Assembly (NCBI GenBank): GCA_963678675.1
Contig: OY783192.1
Coordinates: 11,275,393 to 11,339,392 of the forward strand
DNA length: 64,000 nucleotides
Direction of reading: 5' to 3'
Source of the DNA: Xiphydria camelus
Lineage: Eukaryota; Arthropoda; Insecta; Hymenoptera; Xiphydriidae
The first letter of the stretch is position 1. Every line of letters begins with the position of its first letter. Below the pieces are notes generated by a model that was not told the origin of the DNA, searched no databases, and saw only the letters and a program-made list of their open reading frames with translations. Made by a program: the position numbers and the translations under genes. This document shows positions 1 to 11,646 of this stretch, in pieces.

Positions 1-100
1 AGTAAAGGGTGGTCATTCCTCTACAGGCCTTCCTGCAAAATGGTCAATCGTCAGATTGTCGCTAATTTGTTTATTAATGGCGGGTGCAGTTGAATTAAGA

Positions 101-392
101 AACGTGAAGTTAGTACCCCCAGGTAAAAATTGCTATATCTCTTAAACGGGAGGTGGTCAAACGAAATAATTTAATGGTCATTCATGGTCAATAATTGGTC
201 CTACGTTGGTGTGTTCAAATTAGTGAATTTTGAAGGTGGGGGTGCCAGCGTGAAGTTAGCACCCCCAAGTAAAAACTGCTATATCTCCTAAACGAAAGGT
301 GGTCAAACGAAAAAATTTAATGGTCATTCATGGTCAAAAATTGGTCCTACCTTGGTGTATTCAGATTTGTAAATTTCGAAGGTGGGGGTGCT
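101..392. repeat. Two-copy tandem duplication, 146-bp period
   Basis: The block starting CGTGAAGTTAG at 103 recurs at 249 with few differences; both copies contain 'aaacgaaa..atttaatggtcattcatggtc'-type sequence. After the second copy the start motif reappears inverted (gctaacttcac near 380), so this may be the end of a small inverted element. No coding signal seen. Confidence 0.8.
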
Positions 393-774
393 AACTTCAC
401 ACAGCTGACAGTACCTAACGTCAAGTATTTGTAAAACAAATATCTGTTGGCATAAAATAACTGTGCAACAATTATTTTTTATCAAGTTCCACCCCCTGCC
501 ACACCCACACCCACCACTATTGGGGCAGCTGACGGTCACTTTTGGCATTCACTTTATATCCCCTTCAAAGGTTCTTAAAATTAGCCGGCATGAAATGACT
601 ACCTGAAAAAGCCCCCACCTCCCGGACTACTATCTCTCCGTCTGTCAGTCAGTCAGTCTGTCTGTCTATCTGTTTACAGAGCAACTTGCGCCCATAAAGA
701 TGGGATCCTGCGATTCATCACTAGTAGTATTTTTTGACTCCAAACTTTCTCTAGAGCGTGAGAGGGAGAGGGAG
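393..774. other. Non-coding, with short C-rich and TCTG simple repeats
   Basis: A CCCACAC-type C-rich stretch lies at 485-520 and a degenerate (TCTG)n run at about 638-672. I see no gene or element boundary here. Confidence 0.5.
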
Positions 775-982
775 TTAATACTGTGTATTACTATCCCTGC
801 TCCGTAGAACGTCTTACAAATATTCTTGCATCTTTGCGCAACGACGTATTATCGATTGCGGGATTCTTCGCCAAATTTGAGACAGAGCGTGCGGTAATTT
901 ACTCTTTGTGATCTGAGGGTAAATTCGCCTAAACTGTCGACCAACCATGCTCCCACACATGTTCAATGGGGTTCACGTCTGG
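775..982 (-). pseudogene. Tc1-like transposase, C-terminal remnant
   Basis: On the minus strand the sequence reads PDVNPIEHVWE at about 982-950, the signature around the third catalytic residue of Tc1/mariner DDE transposases (PDxNPIExxW). In a shifted frame it continues IPQSIIRRCAKMQEYL and ends SRDSNTQY then TAA at 775-777, matching the usual end of Tc1 proteins. In-frame stops and at least one frameshift show it is dead. It would act as a cut-and-paste transposase in the nucleus if intact. The first two catalytic aspartates would lie upstream (beyond 1000), where I find no clear match. Confidence 0.75.
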
Positions 983-1364
983 GCGAGTATAAGTTCAGCT
1001 GACAACAAATTGTCTTATTCCCATTACGTTTGCTACATGGCGCTAGCTATGATCCTCTTGCAAAAGCGTGACGAGTCGCAATGTCTCCAAGTCTATCAAA
1101 TGTCGCGTCATACGAAAAAGAATGACTTTGAAAAAACCGTTGAATTAAATAAAAACAATGGTTTTGATAAAAAGCCGCTCAGTTTAAAACAGTACGAAAC
1201 GAAAAATTTGGTAACAATGAGACAAGATAAGGTGTAATCGCAGTACGGGAGAAGTGGTATTAAAAGGACATGTGTTGAATGTGGGACACGTTCCATTCTA
1301 GTGAATTTTAAACTCTTAGCTGTTTTAACCCTTCTGAGGTCGCGTGATGAAGGCGGCCCCGCAC
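983..1364. other. No supported gene
   Basis: A 96-codon open frame on the plus strand here begins as antisense of the Tc1 remnant and shows no recognisable protein features. A TTAACCCTTCTGAGG motif at 1325 resembles the ends of the TTAA MITEs elsewhere in the window, but no partner end was found. Confidence 0.4.
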
Positions 1365-2884
1365 TTTTTGATGTGTAAACATCTATGCTATGGCTCTGCG
1401 GTAGGACCTTCCTGGGAAATTGAGCGTCAGACGTAAGCCATGTAGATGTGACTGCGTCAGTGTGTGTGTGGCGCTACTGCGCATACTATTCGCGTAAGCT
1501 GGATTATCTCAACGGGAAAACATTTTAGAGAAAAATGTTTAATACAAAACTAAGAATTTTCTCTTGGCTACCCAGTGGTCGTATTGGATTTGACCTTAAC
1601 CGTGACCTTTAAGGTAATATCAAATGCCTTCCTAAACCGTTCATCCGATTGCGATGAAACTTTGGGGAATGGTTGGACGCATGCCCACGAAGGTTTCTGA
1701 GATAGTAAATCTTATACAGGGTATTCAAAAAGTACCGGTACTGATGATTATTATGCCTTCCTAAACCGTTCATCCGATTGCGATGAAACTTTGGGGAATG
1801 GTTGGACGCATGCCCACGAAGGTTTCTGAGTTAGTAAATCTTATACAGGGTATTCAAAAAGTACCGGTACTGATGATTATTATGCCTTCCTAAACCGTTC
1901 ATCCGATTGCGATGAAACTTTGGGGAATGGTTGGACGCATGCCCGCGAAGGTTTCTGAGTTAGTAAATCTTATACAGGGTGTTCAAAAAGTACCGGTACG
2001 GATGATTATTATGCCTTCCTAAACCGTTCATCCGATTGCGATGAAAATTTGGGGAACAGTTGGACGCATATCCGCGAAGGTTTGAGTTAGTAAATCTTAT
2101 ACAGGGTGTTCAAAAAGTACCGGTACGGATGATTATTATGCCTTCCTAAACCGTTCATCCGATTGCGATGAAACTTTGGGGAATGGTTGGACGCATGCCC
2201 GCGAAGGTTTCTGAGTTAGTAAATCTTATAAAAGGTGTTCAGAAAGTACCGGTACTGATGATTATTATGCCTTCCTAAACCGGTCATCCGATTGCGATGA
2301 AAAGTTGGGAAATGGTTGGACGAATGCCCGCGAAGGTTTCTGAGTTAGTAAATCTTATACAGGGTGTTCAAAAAGTACCGGTACGGATGATTATTATGCC
2401 TTCTTAAACCGTTCATCCGATTGCGATAAAAATTTGGGGAACAGTTGGACGCATATCCGCGAAGGTTTCTGAGTTAGTAAATCTTGTACAGGGTGTTCAA
2501 AAAGTCGAACTATACTTGACCTAAATTTGACCTCCGCTGACAATAAAGGTAACATGAAAAAAATGGTCAAGGACACATTTGAACGTGAAAAAAATTAATT
2601 TGACCTTGATATAACTTTGAAGGTCACGGTCAAGGTCAAATCCAATATGACCATTGCGTAGCCCGGGAAAAATACTGAAAGTTTTGTATTAAAAATGTAT
2701 TTAAACAATGGTGGACGGACAAAATCAATCCACAATCTACCCGTGCGAAGCCGGGACGGGCTGCTAGTAAGTTATAAATCTAATATAATAATAATAAATA
2801 TTTTATTATAGAAAAAATTAAACTTCTTTATGTCGAACTACGACGTCATATTCCCCAATTAAACTCGGACCGCAGATAATTGTA
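1365..2884. repeat. LIR1 left arm, outer part
   Basis: This stretch is the reverse complement, with small differences, of about 19086-20363. The two outer ends meet at 'gatgtgtaaacatctatgct' (left) and its complement at 20345-20360. It contains the 129-bp array, and near 2740-2765 the GC-rich motif CCCGTCCCGGCTTCGCACG (complement) that is common in arthropod repeats. The match breaks at about 2890 and resumes at about 4080. Confidence 0.85.
1624..2505. repeat. Minisatellite, 129-bp period, about 6.9 copies
   Basis: ATGCCTTCCTAAACC starts at 1624, 1753, 1882, 2011, 2138, 2267 and 2396, giving periods of 129,129,129,127,129,129. Each monomer contains TATACAGGGTGTTC or a close variant, the same string that forms the termini of the foldback MITEs at 9129 and 58869. 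The last copy ends at about 2505. Open frames over it are satellite translations, not genes. Confidence 0.95.
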
Positions 2885-4079
2885 AGATGTTTACACATCC
2901 TCCGTGAGTACAACGGCACTCACACCTTTTTTTTTACAGTCCGTGTGCGTTACCAAAGTTGAAGAAAAATCGTTTAATTTGTCGAGTGTCGCTTTTCAAT
3001 TACATAACTTTGAAATTAATAAAGATTTGGAAATCTGAAAAATGATTCTGGAAGCTGAATCTTCAACCTTCAAAATGCTCAGTCGGCGATTGAAATTGTA
3101 TCATCTTTAACACAGTTACCGCCAGTTGAAAATGGCCTTCTTCTTCATGGAATATAAGTGATCCCTTAATTGTTTTGCGGAATGTATATACGTCCATGCT
3201 GTAGGAAATTTCTATAACATTTTTTAAATATCTGTAGAATATTTGTTTCACATATAAAAATGATCTTTATGATTTCTGAAGAATATTTTATTATAGACGT
3301 CGTGTAAATATAAACAGATATCTTACAGATATCCAATATCTGCTGCAGAATATTTATATACGATATATTTTTCTGCTATTTGGGTGTGTGGTAATTCTCT
3401 ATAATATATAAGAGCTTCTAGAGATAAGAACCAATTTGAAATCTGAAAGAGTAGACTACTATTCTAGAGTTGGACCAGTCGCATCTGTAAGTTTTATAAT
3501 GCTTTCGATATGATATAATTAAGAGATAAATATTTATAAAGGAAGAGATATATTTATCTATGCTATGTGGGAGTATAGGATACCTCATAGACCACAATAA
3601 GTGAACGGATAATGATATTCTTCACTGAAAGTAATGCAAGAAAGTAAGTGTTCTAAAAGTTAGCAATACGGGGAATCTCTTTCCATAAATAATAATAACA
3701 ATAACATTGCACAAGTGACACTAATTACTGTCAAATGAAACGAAACTTTGTACTACCAAGCGATCGGCCAACAGTCTTTAGTAAAGAAAGGTCTGGCAGG
3801 ATGGATACCTTTTGCAGCACCTTATGACTACACATAATTACTGTAAATGATACAAGCAAAATAATAAAACTGCGAATTAACCCATTTATTCAAGAAATAT
3901 ATTTTACAAAACATTAACTTAAGTTCCGTATAGCCATGTTTTCGAAAAATGTTTAATTGGTAGCACTGTGTTTGACACGCGCTAATGACACAAAGAAGTA
4001 TATTAGATAACATCTTTTTAAAATATTTTTATGGGTACGTACGAATTAGAATCTATTCTAGGTGGCCTTCTGCATATTA
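2885..4079. other. Left-arm-only segment of LIR1, AT-rich
   Basis: This 1.2 kb has no counterpart in the right arm at the equivalent position. It has repeated gaatattt and cagatat words at 3210-3370. The end (about 3945-4010, 'ggtagcactg..tttgacac..aaagaagtatat') matches 20945-21000 in inverted orientation, so part of it belongs to a repeat that also lies just outside the right arm. No gene seen. Confidence 0.6.
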
Positions 4080-4410
4080 TACCTAATACATTGCTTCTTG
4101 AAAAAAATATAGCCTAGATGCTAATTATTCACACGCCGAAATAGCAAGCAAATTGACAGGCGAATTAACAGGTACAAGATTTTGAGCTGTATTAGATTTT
4201 TAGAGTATTTATAATAAATTCCGACATCTCGTTTCGACCCGTATTCCATCTCGTGGAATCCAGTAGAACTCGTTTCAAAAGGTCTATTGATGGCTATCAG
4301 GAGAAATCTTGTTATTCCTATTCGATAAAATCAGGTTGACTCCTGCAAATAAATCAAACTACGAAATCATTTAGTGTTCTCAATATTCGTGTGACGTCAT
4401 AAAATTACTG
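4080..4410. repeat. LIR1 left arm, inner part
   Basis: Matches 18362-18482 plus 18881-19070 as reverse complement, with moderate divergence; the gap on the right side is a TTAA MITE (18487-18876). Landmarks are 'cattgcttcttgaaaa' near 4090 and 'ctacgaaatcatttagtg' near 4358. Confidence 0.8.
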
Positions 4411-5119
4411 AAGATACAGGACAACGCTTAAGTATGTCCGCAAGGTCCACAATCTTCCAGAATATTTGAGAAAGCCTGAGAATCGGATTTTAGGAACTTT
4501 CTAGAACGCAGATTTATTACGAGTACCTATATACCCGAGTCGAAATTTAAACTCTCTCTAATCTGAACCTGGAAAACCTCACTTCTTTGAAATATTGGTT
4601 TGCCGCTGTAGGTGTAACTAATTTCGTGATCATCGTGCTCAGATGATCACGAACAGGTTTAAATTAGAATTGGAGTATACTTTCAACTCTAATTTCGACC
4701 TGCTGGACCTCAGACAAAATTGAAACTCTATTTCCAGTCTCATTATTCTACATAACAGACATTCTGATGAAAAATCATTAAAATTTATAAATAATCAGTT
4801 TCACAAATTCCAAAATTTGCTATATTATAACAAACCTATTATCAGATTTATAGAATTTTAACAGCTGAACATTACTGGTAATATTACAGAGAATAGTTTA
4901 TACCTACTTTATATTAGTACATAATTATGGAGAATATCAAAAAGTGAACTATTATCTCTCTTTCTTTGCTTTTAATTTATATTCACTTTTATAACCCCGA
5001 TAGCAAAGCGTGCACTTGCACGCTGGAAGCACGCAGTGACACGTAGTAGCATCACCGTAGTGTGTTCGTGTGACGTGACATAAACTAAGAGCATCGTGGC
5101 TACACAGTGAACACACTTA
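4411..5119. other. AT-rich, inverted-repeat fragments only
   Basis: A short hairpin (cgtgatcat..atgatcacg) lies at about 4625-4650. ACCCGAGTCGAAATTTAAA at about 4532 recurs inverted at about 9985-10005, next to the Tc1-like remnant there, so both may be ends of one Tc1 family. No gene seen. Confidence 0.45.
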
Positions 5120-5400
5120 TTAGGCCAAGTGAACGTTGGATCGCAGTTAAGTGGGGTGACGCAGAGCGACTCACAGCAGATTTTGTAACCCATAGAAATC
5201 TATATAACAGCGAATGTTCGGACGCAGTGTGAGGTGGCGTAGTTTTCACGCGCCGCGAGCCGGCCGAGCGAACGTTGAGACGCAGTTCAGTGAGGGGACG
5301 CAGGGCGACTCACCGCAGATTTTTGTAACCAATAGACATCTATACAACAGCGAACGTTCGGACGCAGTGTGAGGTGGCGCACTTTTCACACGCCGTGAAT
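5120..5400. repeat. Two-copy tandem repeat, 139-bp period, with inverted relative at 8335-8445
   Basis: GAACGTTG..CGCAGTT..AGTG starts at 5131 and again at 5270; both copies include 'gcagattttTgtaacc' and 'ttcggacgcagtgtgaggtg'. A diverged reverse complement ('actgcgacccaacgttcgct') lies near 8400, suggesting that 5.1-8.4 kb is an older inverted-repeat element around the satellite below. Confidence 0.75.
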
Positions 5401-5611
5401 CTGCGAGAGCCTGCGAAGGTCTGCGGTCGAAACACAAAACCGGACGTGATTTTTCGTTCGTGAACTTTAGTTTGTTAGTTTAAGATGGCATAATGCCGGA
5501 TTTACACACTTGCCAAACGTTTGTGCGGACTTAAAATATTATTATTATTAGTACTAAATAATAATTAAAAAAATATTATTGTATTATTTGTATTATAATT
5601 CAATATTTTGT

Positions 5612-6955
5612 GAACAATTCCTATCTGAATTTCATCCGCGGAGTTAATTTTATAAATAATTTAAATAAAATCCTTTTCGGAGTGAATTTCACTCCGGACG
5701 AGATTAAATTAATTAAAAATCGTTCACTCCGCATTCACTCCGCAAATCATTCCGCATTTAACTCCAGATTTTTTATAAATAATTTAAATTAAATAAAATC
5801 CTTTTCGGAGTGAATTTCACTCCGGACGGGATTAAATTAATTAAAAATCATTCACTCCGCAAATCATTCCGCATTTAACTCCAGATTTTTTATAAATAAT
5901 TTAAATCAAATAAAATCCTTTTCGGAGTGAATTTCACTCCGGACGGGATTAAATAAATTAAAAATCGTTCACTCCGCATTCACTCCGCAAATCATTCCGC
6001 ATTTAACTCCAGATTTTTTATAAATAATTTAATTTAAATAAAATCCTTTTCGGAGTGAATTTCACTCCGGACGGGATTAAATTAATTAAAAATCGTTCAC
6101 TCCGCATTCACTCCGCAAATCATTCCGCATTTAACTCCAGATTTTTTATAAATAATTTAAATTAAATAAAATCCTTTTCAGAGTGAATTTCACTCCGGAC
6201 GGGATTAAATTAATTAAAAATCATTCACTCCGCAAATCATTCCGCATTTAACTCCAGATTTTTTATAAATAATTTAATTTAAATAAAATCCTTTTCGGAG
6301 TGAATTTCACTCCGGACGGGATTAAATTAATTAAAAATCGTTCACTCCGCATTCACTCCGCAAATCATTCCGCATTTAACTCCAGATTTTTTATAAATAA
6401 TTTAAATTAAATAAAATCCTTTTCAGAGTGAATTTCACTCCGGACGGGATTAAATTAATTAAAAATCATTCACTCCGCAAATCATTCCGCATTTAACTCC
6501 AGATTTTTTTATAAATAATTTAAATTAAATAAAATCCTTTTCGGAGTGAATTTCACACCGGACGGGATTAAATTAATTAAAAATCGTTCACTCCGCATTC
6601 ACTCCGCAAATCATTCCGCATTTAACTCCAGATTTTTTATAAATAATTTAAATTAAATAAAATCCTTTTCGGAGTGAATTTCACACCGGACGGGATTAAA
6701 TTAATTAAAAATCGTTCACTCCGCATTCACTCCGCAAATCATTCCGCATTTAACTCCCGATTTTTTACAGTGTATGCAACACTACACTATCAAAAATCGG
6801 TAGTTAAATGCGGAGTGATTTGCGGAGTGAATGCGGAGTGTGGATGATTTTTAATTACTTTAATCCCGTCCGGAGTGAAATTCACTCCGAAAAGGATTTT
6901 ATTTAAATTATTTATAAAATTAACTCCGCCGATGAAATTCAGATAGGAATCGATT
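5612..6955. mobile_element. Foldback element filled with a satellite array
   Basis: The left end ATTCCTATCTGAATTTCATC at 5617 is matched by its reverse complement at about 6928-6950, each followed inward by GGAGTTAATTTTATAAATAA. The left side expands into the tandem array; the right side has one inverted unit. The 'ttttttacagtgtatgcaac' string at 6763-6782 recurs at 7922-7941, so a second boundary repeat is present. No transposase. Confidence 0.75.
5672..6770. repeat. Satellite array with alternating 128- and 117-bp units
   Basis: CCTTTTCGGAGTGAATTTCAC (or CCTTTTCAGAG) starts at 5672, 5800, 5917, 6045, 6173, 6290, 6418, 6536 and 6664. The spacings are 128,117,128,128,117,128,118,128. The short unit lacks 11 bp of one CACTCCGCATT block. 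CGG/CAG variants alternate in the middle, giving a higher-order dimer. Nine full units plus edges. Confidence 0.95.
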
Positions 6956-7249
6956 ACAAAATTATTACTATTATTATTATTATTATTATTATTTCATACA
7001 AACATTACTAGTATAAATATTATTTGCATGACCGTTGTCAAGATTAATGTGAATCATGCGACAGTTTTGAGTTCAATCAATTTCTTTTCATTGAAAATAA
7101 AGTTTTTGTTTTGAATTTGATAAGCCTAATAATTTATCGTTACTAACTCGAGATTAGTGTCTATAGGTATGTTAAATGATCAATTAGGTATTAATACCAT
7201 GTGTATATGATACTTTAATTTTCCAACTATGTGACAGTGAATTTTAATT

Positions 7250-7637
<388 letters not shown>

Positions 7638-8034
7638 GTTATTATTTGCAATTTTCCAGAAAAGAATTTCTTTGTCAAATACAAATTTATTTCAAGGTTA
7701 AGCATTGTATTTAAATGTTTTTGTGAATTTTATTGTATTTAATTGATAATGTGAATTTTTGTGAATTAAATCTATATTCACTCCGAAATTGATGCGAAAT
7801 CACTCCGCAATCAATCCGCTGAAAAAAACTCCATGTTCACTCCGTCCACAGAGTTCTTCTTTTTGTCACTCCGAAATTTCGAGTGTGATGGGAGTGAAAA
7901 TTCATTCCGGATTCTCTCCTGATTTTTTACAGTGTATGCAACTAGATTTGATCTAAAGTCCGTTTAACTTTCAAGGGTTACTACATTTTATAGCGGTAAA
8001 AATCGAATATCGAAACTAATTTAGGACTGCTATT
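7638..8034. repeat. Diverged CACTCCG-type satellite remnant
   Basis: From 7775 to 7945 the CACTCCG / GGAGTGA words of the 5.6-6.8 kb satellite recur in irregular order, ending in 'gattttttacagtgtatgca'. The rest is AT-rich and has no gene. Confidence 0.6.
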
Positions 8035-8482
8035 CTATTGAAAAAGAATGAGCCGATAAACCCTCCTCGCATTTGGGCCGTAGACCAGTGTGTTGGAGAA
8101 ATGCGACACTCCTCGGGACCCTTTGAGCCATAAATTAGATCCGAAAAAGTTTGAGATTCCTGGCCGGGACCAGGACCGACCACTTGAGTTTCCTCGGTTC
8201 CGATGGGCTTTGAAGCATTGCACCGGAGAGGTCTGCCTGCGCAGGTTACTTATACAGACAAACCTGAGTGTACATGTGGTCACATGTACACTCAGGTTTG
8301 CCTGTATAAGCGACCGGCGCAGTCATCTTTCGCAACACCGAGGGTACGGAGCTCACTTCACCAACGCTGTTCACCTCACTCTGAGTCACCGCACGTCACA
8401 CTGCGACCCAACGTTCGCTTGGCCTTATTAGTGGTTCACGGCGAGAAGACCCAGTGTTTAAACTCAGTGCAGTCACGGTGCC
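8035..8482. repeat. Non-coding, with a near-perfect 30-bp-arm hairpin
   Basis: At about 8249-8312 CTTATACAGACAAACCTGAG and the next 10 bases are followed after 2 bp by the reverse complement ('ctcaggtttgcctgtataag'). Overlapping open frames of 82-122 codons on both strands are shadows of this symmetry. 8335-8445 is the inverted relative of the 5.1-5.4 kb tandem repeat. Confidence 0.7.
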
Positions 8483-8486
8483 TTAA

Positions 8487-8879
8487 CATGTTCCGTGCCG
8501 GACTGATTTTTGAAGATTTTCCGTTCAGGCCGCGTAGGGCGTATACGACCCACACTTTTATGATTAAATAAACTCGTTTTTGACGTACGCCTTACAATTT
8601 TTCAATAGTAAAAAGCCATACTTAGCAAGAAAAGGGTATACATTTTAATATGCATTAAATAACAAAGCAATACATTAAATTTTTTATTGTTATACTTATT
8701 ATTAATAACAATAAAAAAATTAATTTATTATTAACGCGGTATACATGATGTAAAATGCCTATATTCGACTCTACAATAAATTTTTAAAGAATTCTTCGTT
8801 TTTCAATGAGAATTCCAAGTGACCTGAACGGAAAGTTCAGCGGGGGTCGTATAAAGGTCCCACGCGAGCACGGAACGTG
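8487..8879. mobile_element. TTAA MITE, 393 bp (family shared with 18487-18876)
   Basis: TTAA lies at 8483-8486 and 8880-8883. Ends are CATGTTCCGTGCCGG and GAGCACGGAACGTG. An AT-rich interior lies between inverted GGTCGTATA-containing arms. The second copy at 18.5 kb has the same ends and TTAA flanks. TTAA targets fit the piggyBac or Kolobok superfamilies; no transposase is present. Confidence 0.85.
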
Positions 8880-9128
8880 TTAACGACGTGCAAACACATC
8901 GTAAATTTATCGTGAATGCACTGTGTCTTCATAACATTTTTAAATTAAAAAATAACAAAATTGATATAATAATGTTTCAAACAGTGCAAATTGTACCGAA
9001 TTATTCCATAAATAATGAATGATTAATTATCATAATCGCTATTGTTTTGAAAAAGAAAGTATCAAATTATTTTATAAAATTTAACGAGAAGGACTTCGAG
9101 AGCAGTCACTCAGTCCGGTTTCTATATA

Positions 9129-9591
9129 CAGGGTGTTCATTTTAAAACTTACCACCCACGTTATCTGCGTAAAGAGACATATTTCTGAAAATCGCCGAGA
9201 CACGTCAACAAAATTATTGAGAGGGAACATTTTTTATAAAAATTCGACGCCCCCCCCCCCTCAACCACCTGACTCCGGGGGCGGTAACCCAATATTCTTA
9301 AATGGAACAGGGGGTCGAGTGATACCTCATTTTAAAGGGCTTTTAATTGTGTACATTTTGACGTCCTACTTTTCAAATTTGACGTTAAAATGAGGTATCA
9401 CTCGACCCCCTGTTCCATTTAAGAATATTGGGGTTACCGCCCCCGGAGTCAGGTGGTTGAGGGGGGGGGGCGTCGAATTTTTATAAAAAATGTTCCCCCT
9501 CAATAATTTTGTTGACGTGTCTCGGCGATTTTCAGAAATATGTCTCTTTACGCAGATAACGTGGGTGGTAAGTTTTAAACTGAACACCCTG
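9129..9591. mobile_element. TA-flanked foldback MITE, CAGGGTGTTC ends
   Basis: A near-perfect palindrome of about 460 bp with TA at both flanks (9127-9128, 9592-9593) and CAGGGTGTTCATTTTAAAAC / complement ends. The loop is near 9360. A C-run and G-run (9250, 9460) are mirror positions. Open frames of 73-118 codons on both strands are mirror artefacts. TA sites and the TIR fit Tc1/mariner. Confidence 0.9.
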
Positions 9592-9617
9592 TATAACTGG
9601 AATCGACCGATACAACT

Positions 9618-9712
9618 TGAAGAGCTGGTGGCTCAATTGGTAGAGTGTGAAATCATTCCCAGTTTCGAAGCAGCTCATCGAAGACCGCAAGTTCGAGTCC
9701 TGGCAGGGTATG
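9618..9712 (+). repeat. tRNA-derived SINE head (candidate)
   Basis: TGGCTCAATTGGTAGAGTG near 9629 resembles a Pol III A box and AGTTCGAGTCCTGG near 9690 a B box, with tRNA-like spacing, followed by an A-run at 9713. The acceptor stem does not pair well, so this is more likely a SINE head or tRNA fossil than a working tRNA gene. Confidence 0.5.
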
Positions 9713-10048
9713 AAAAAAAAACGACACTGACAGGCGGGTTGGCTGGCAGGCCTGTGGACGTATACCGACGGATGGCGACATCACTTTTTTTCGTCACAGC
9801 TCGAGGCGACGCCCATGAGATCCAGATGAGAGTTATGAAAACCTAATTTGAACCTAAACTTGCGAAGAGTGGAAATATTCACGTAGTTTAGGTTCACATT
9901 AGGTTTTCATTGCACAGACATCCGGATCTTGAAAACCAACTTTTTCAACCTCGAGATCCTCAGTGAGGATCCAGAGGTTCAAATTAGAATTTAAATTTCG
10001 ACTCGGGTAAGCTCCAAGCACAACTTCATTTCCAACATTCTCCAATCA
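9713..10048. other. No supported gene
   Basis: Contains an imperfect inverted motif (cctaatttgaacctaaact / agtttaggttcacattagg, 9843-9912) and the ACCCGAGTCG-type Tc1 end fragment at about 9985-10005. Otherwise unassigned. Confidence 0.4.
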
Positions 10049-10345
10049 TGAAGTCTTCGCTTTATCGCCCGACAATCACACATCTCGTCAACCAAGGACT
10101 CTCAGCTAAAGATATTGCTCGACGTCTCCAGATCCTACCCAGGATTGTACAGAAAATCGTAAAATAGTACAATGCGATTGATTGCCAGACCATTTTAATG
10201 CAAAGAAAAAATTTGATCGACCCCGTACTGTGAATACCTCCAGTATCCGGAAAATCATCAAGAAGAGGATCGAGCGCAATGACGGAGTTAGCTTTAACCG
10301 AATCGCTGCTAGCCTAGCTGGAACTTCGAGAACCTAACACACTTA
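10049..10345 (+). pseudogene. Tc1-like transposase, N-terminal HTH remnant
   Basis: ATG at 10049 opens MKSSLYRPTITHLVNQGLSA, continuing KDIARRLQ, a paired-type helix-turn-helix typical of Tc1/mariner proteins, then an in-frame stop. A shifted frame continues FDRPRTVNTSSIRKIIKKR then IERNDGVSFNRIAASL, the second HTH with the GRPRTV-like linker (here DRPRTV). The DDE domain is absent. It is a truncated, frame-broken copy; it could come from the same family as the C-terminal piece at 775-982. Confidence 0.8.
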
Positions 10346-10434
10346 TTTCTGAAGTTGCAGCAGACTCTTCTTCTTTTTTATTTAAGGCTATTTCTCGATG
10401 CCTTATTTTCTGCTCACTTATGGCTCTTTCCACA

Positions 10435-10828
10435 GTGACGGGTGTTACATTTTCACTCATTCAATTTGGTATAAATCATAAACTAAATATATTAGCGTAG
10501 TCGCTTTTAGGTAATTAAATAAATTTCAATGAAGTTTACATTTGACAAAAATGAATAATTTATAAAATGAAGTTTAATAGTAGTAAATATAATTTTTAAT
10601 GCTGTGACGGGTGTTACTTCCTTATAAGGTGTACTGGGGTTCTTGCCTAGTAAATACAAAAGTTTAGGTCTACTGTGCTGTTTTTTTTACAAAATGCAGT
10701 ATGTTATTAAGAACCAATGTGTAACAATTTTGTTTTCATAGAAAAATTACACAATTAGCAATAATTAATTGTGTTAAATTACAGTTAAATATGTGACGGG
10801 TGTTACAGAGGAATGTGACGGGTGTTAC
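10435..10828. repeat. Four exact copies of a 14-mer, GTGACGGGTGTTAC
   Basis: Exact copies at 10435, 10604, 10793 and 10815, all on the plus strand, with AT-rich sequence between. Spacing is 169, 189 and 22 bp, so this is not a simple tandem array. Possible transposase- or protein-binding sites. A short minus-strand frame crossing the first copy (MSENVTPVTVERAI) reads it as VTPVT but has no recognised relatives. Confidence 0.85.
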
Positions 10829-11646
10829 GAGTGAAAAAATTATATAGAAAAATTAGACTTTTATTCACTTTTATATAGCAAATGTTATAAAATTATAGTT
10901 ATTAATGCATTATTTTTCAAACACAGTACATAGGCACTCTGTACAAGTTTATTTTCGCACTCCTCCTCGTTTTGGCTCGTGCTTGGGACAGGAAGTTGAT
11001 GAATTGGGTTGGGTGATTGTATTCTCAGTATCCAGAGTACACCAAAATACTTAGCACTGAATGTCCTAGCACTTGCACAAGGCAAGAACACGTTGCCGAA
11101 TAAAAATGGCGGAAAACAGTATTGCCATGTATCAGTATGTTCAAACTACTATTGTGGGAATATGAAATTGAATGTATGAAACATAATTTTTACCATTTTT
11201 TTTGCTAAAATTTGTGAATTTTATTGCCGATATCTTAAAATAGGATAGTTTTGCTATCCATATATGACAGTTATAAAACTTAATTACACTTTTCACTTTT
11301 TTTATTTTATTCGCGATTAGCGTGGAATGAGCTCTATGTAAGTAGCTAAACATCCTTGGTGCCATGAAAATTCTTGTCTCGAGGAGTCTGGATAATACAG
11401 TTTTGCAAACTTTTCACTAATATTGTCTTTTCTTCTATCTACTGCTTTTTTAATATTGAACAGTATACCTAGTTGATTTCGGTTCTTTCACTAAATCATT
11501 TCTTTCATTACAAAATAAATACCATTGTTCGTTCGGCCTTTTTCTTTTCAAATTTATAACTTCTAAAAACATTTCTAACGTTTTTTTTTAATAAAACACG
11601 CTTTAAACACACTAAAAATAACGAAAGTCGAATTATTTTATGCGTA
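10829..11646. other. AT-rich, no recognised gene
   Basis: A 68-codon minus frame at 10885-11091 has moderately gene-like composition (PNPIHQLPVPSTSQNEEE) but no family I recognise and no clear splice context. The rest shows no structure. Confidence 0.4.

Noticed and set aside
5672..6770. CRISPR-like regular repeats
   Set aside because: Units are contiguous 117-128 bp monomers with no unique spacers, in a eukaryotic satellite.
9133..9587. Related 73- and 86-codon frames on opposite strands
   Set aside because: Mirror images in the foldback MITE.
9618..9712. Functional tRNA gene
   Set aside because: A and B boxes are present but the acceptor stem and anticodon arm do not fold as a canonical tRNA; called a SINE head instead.
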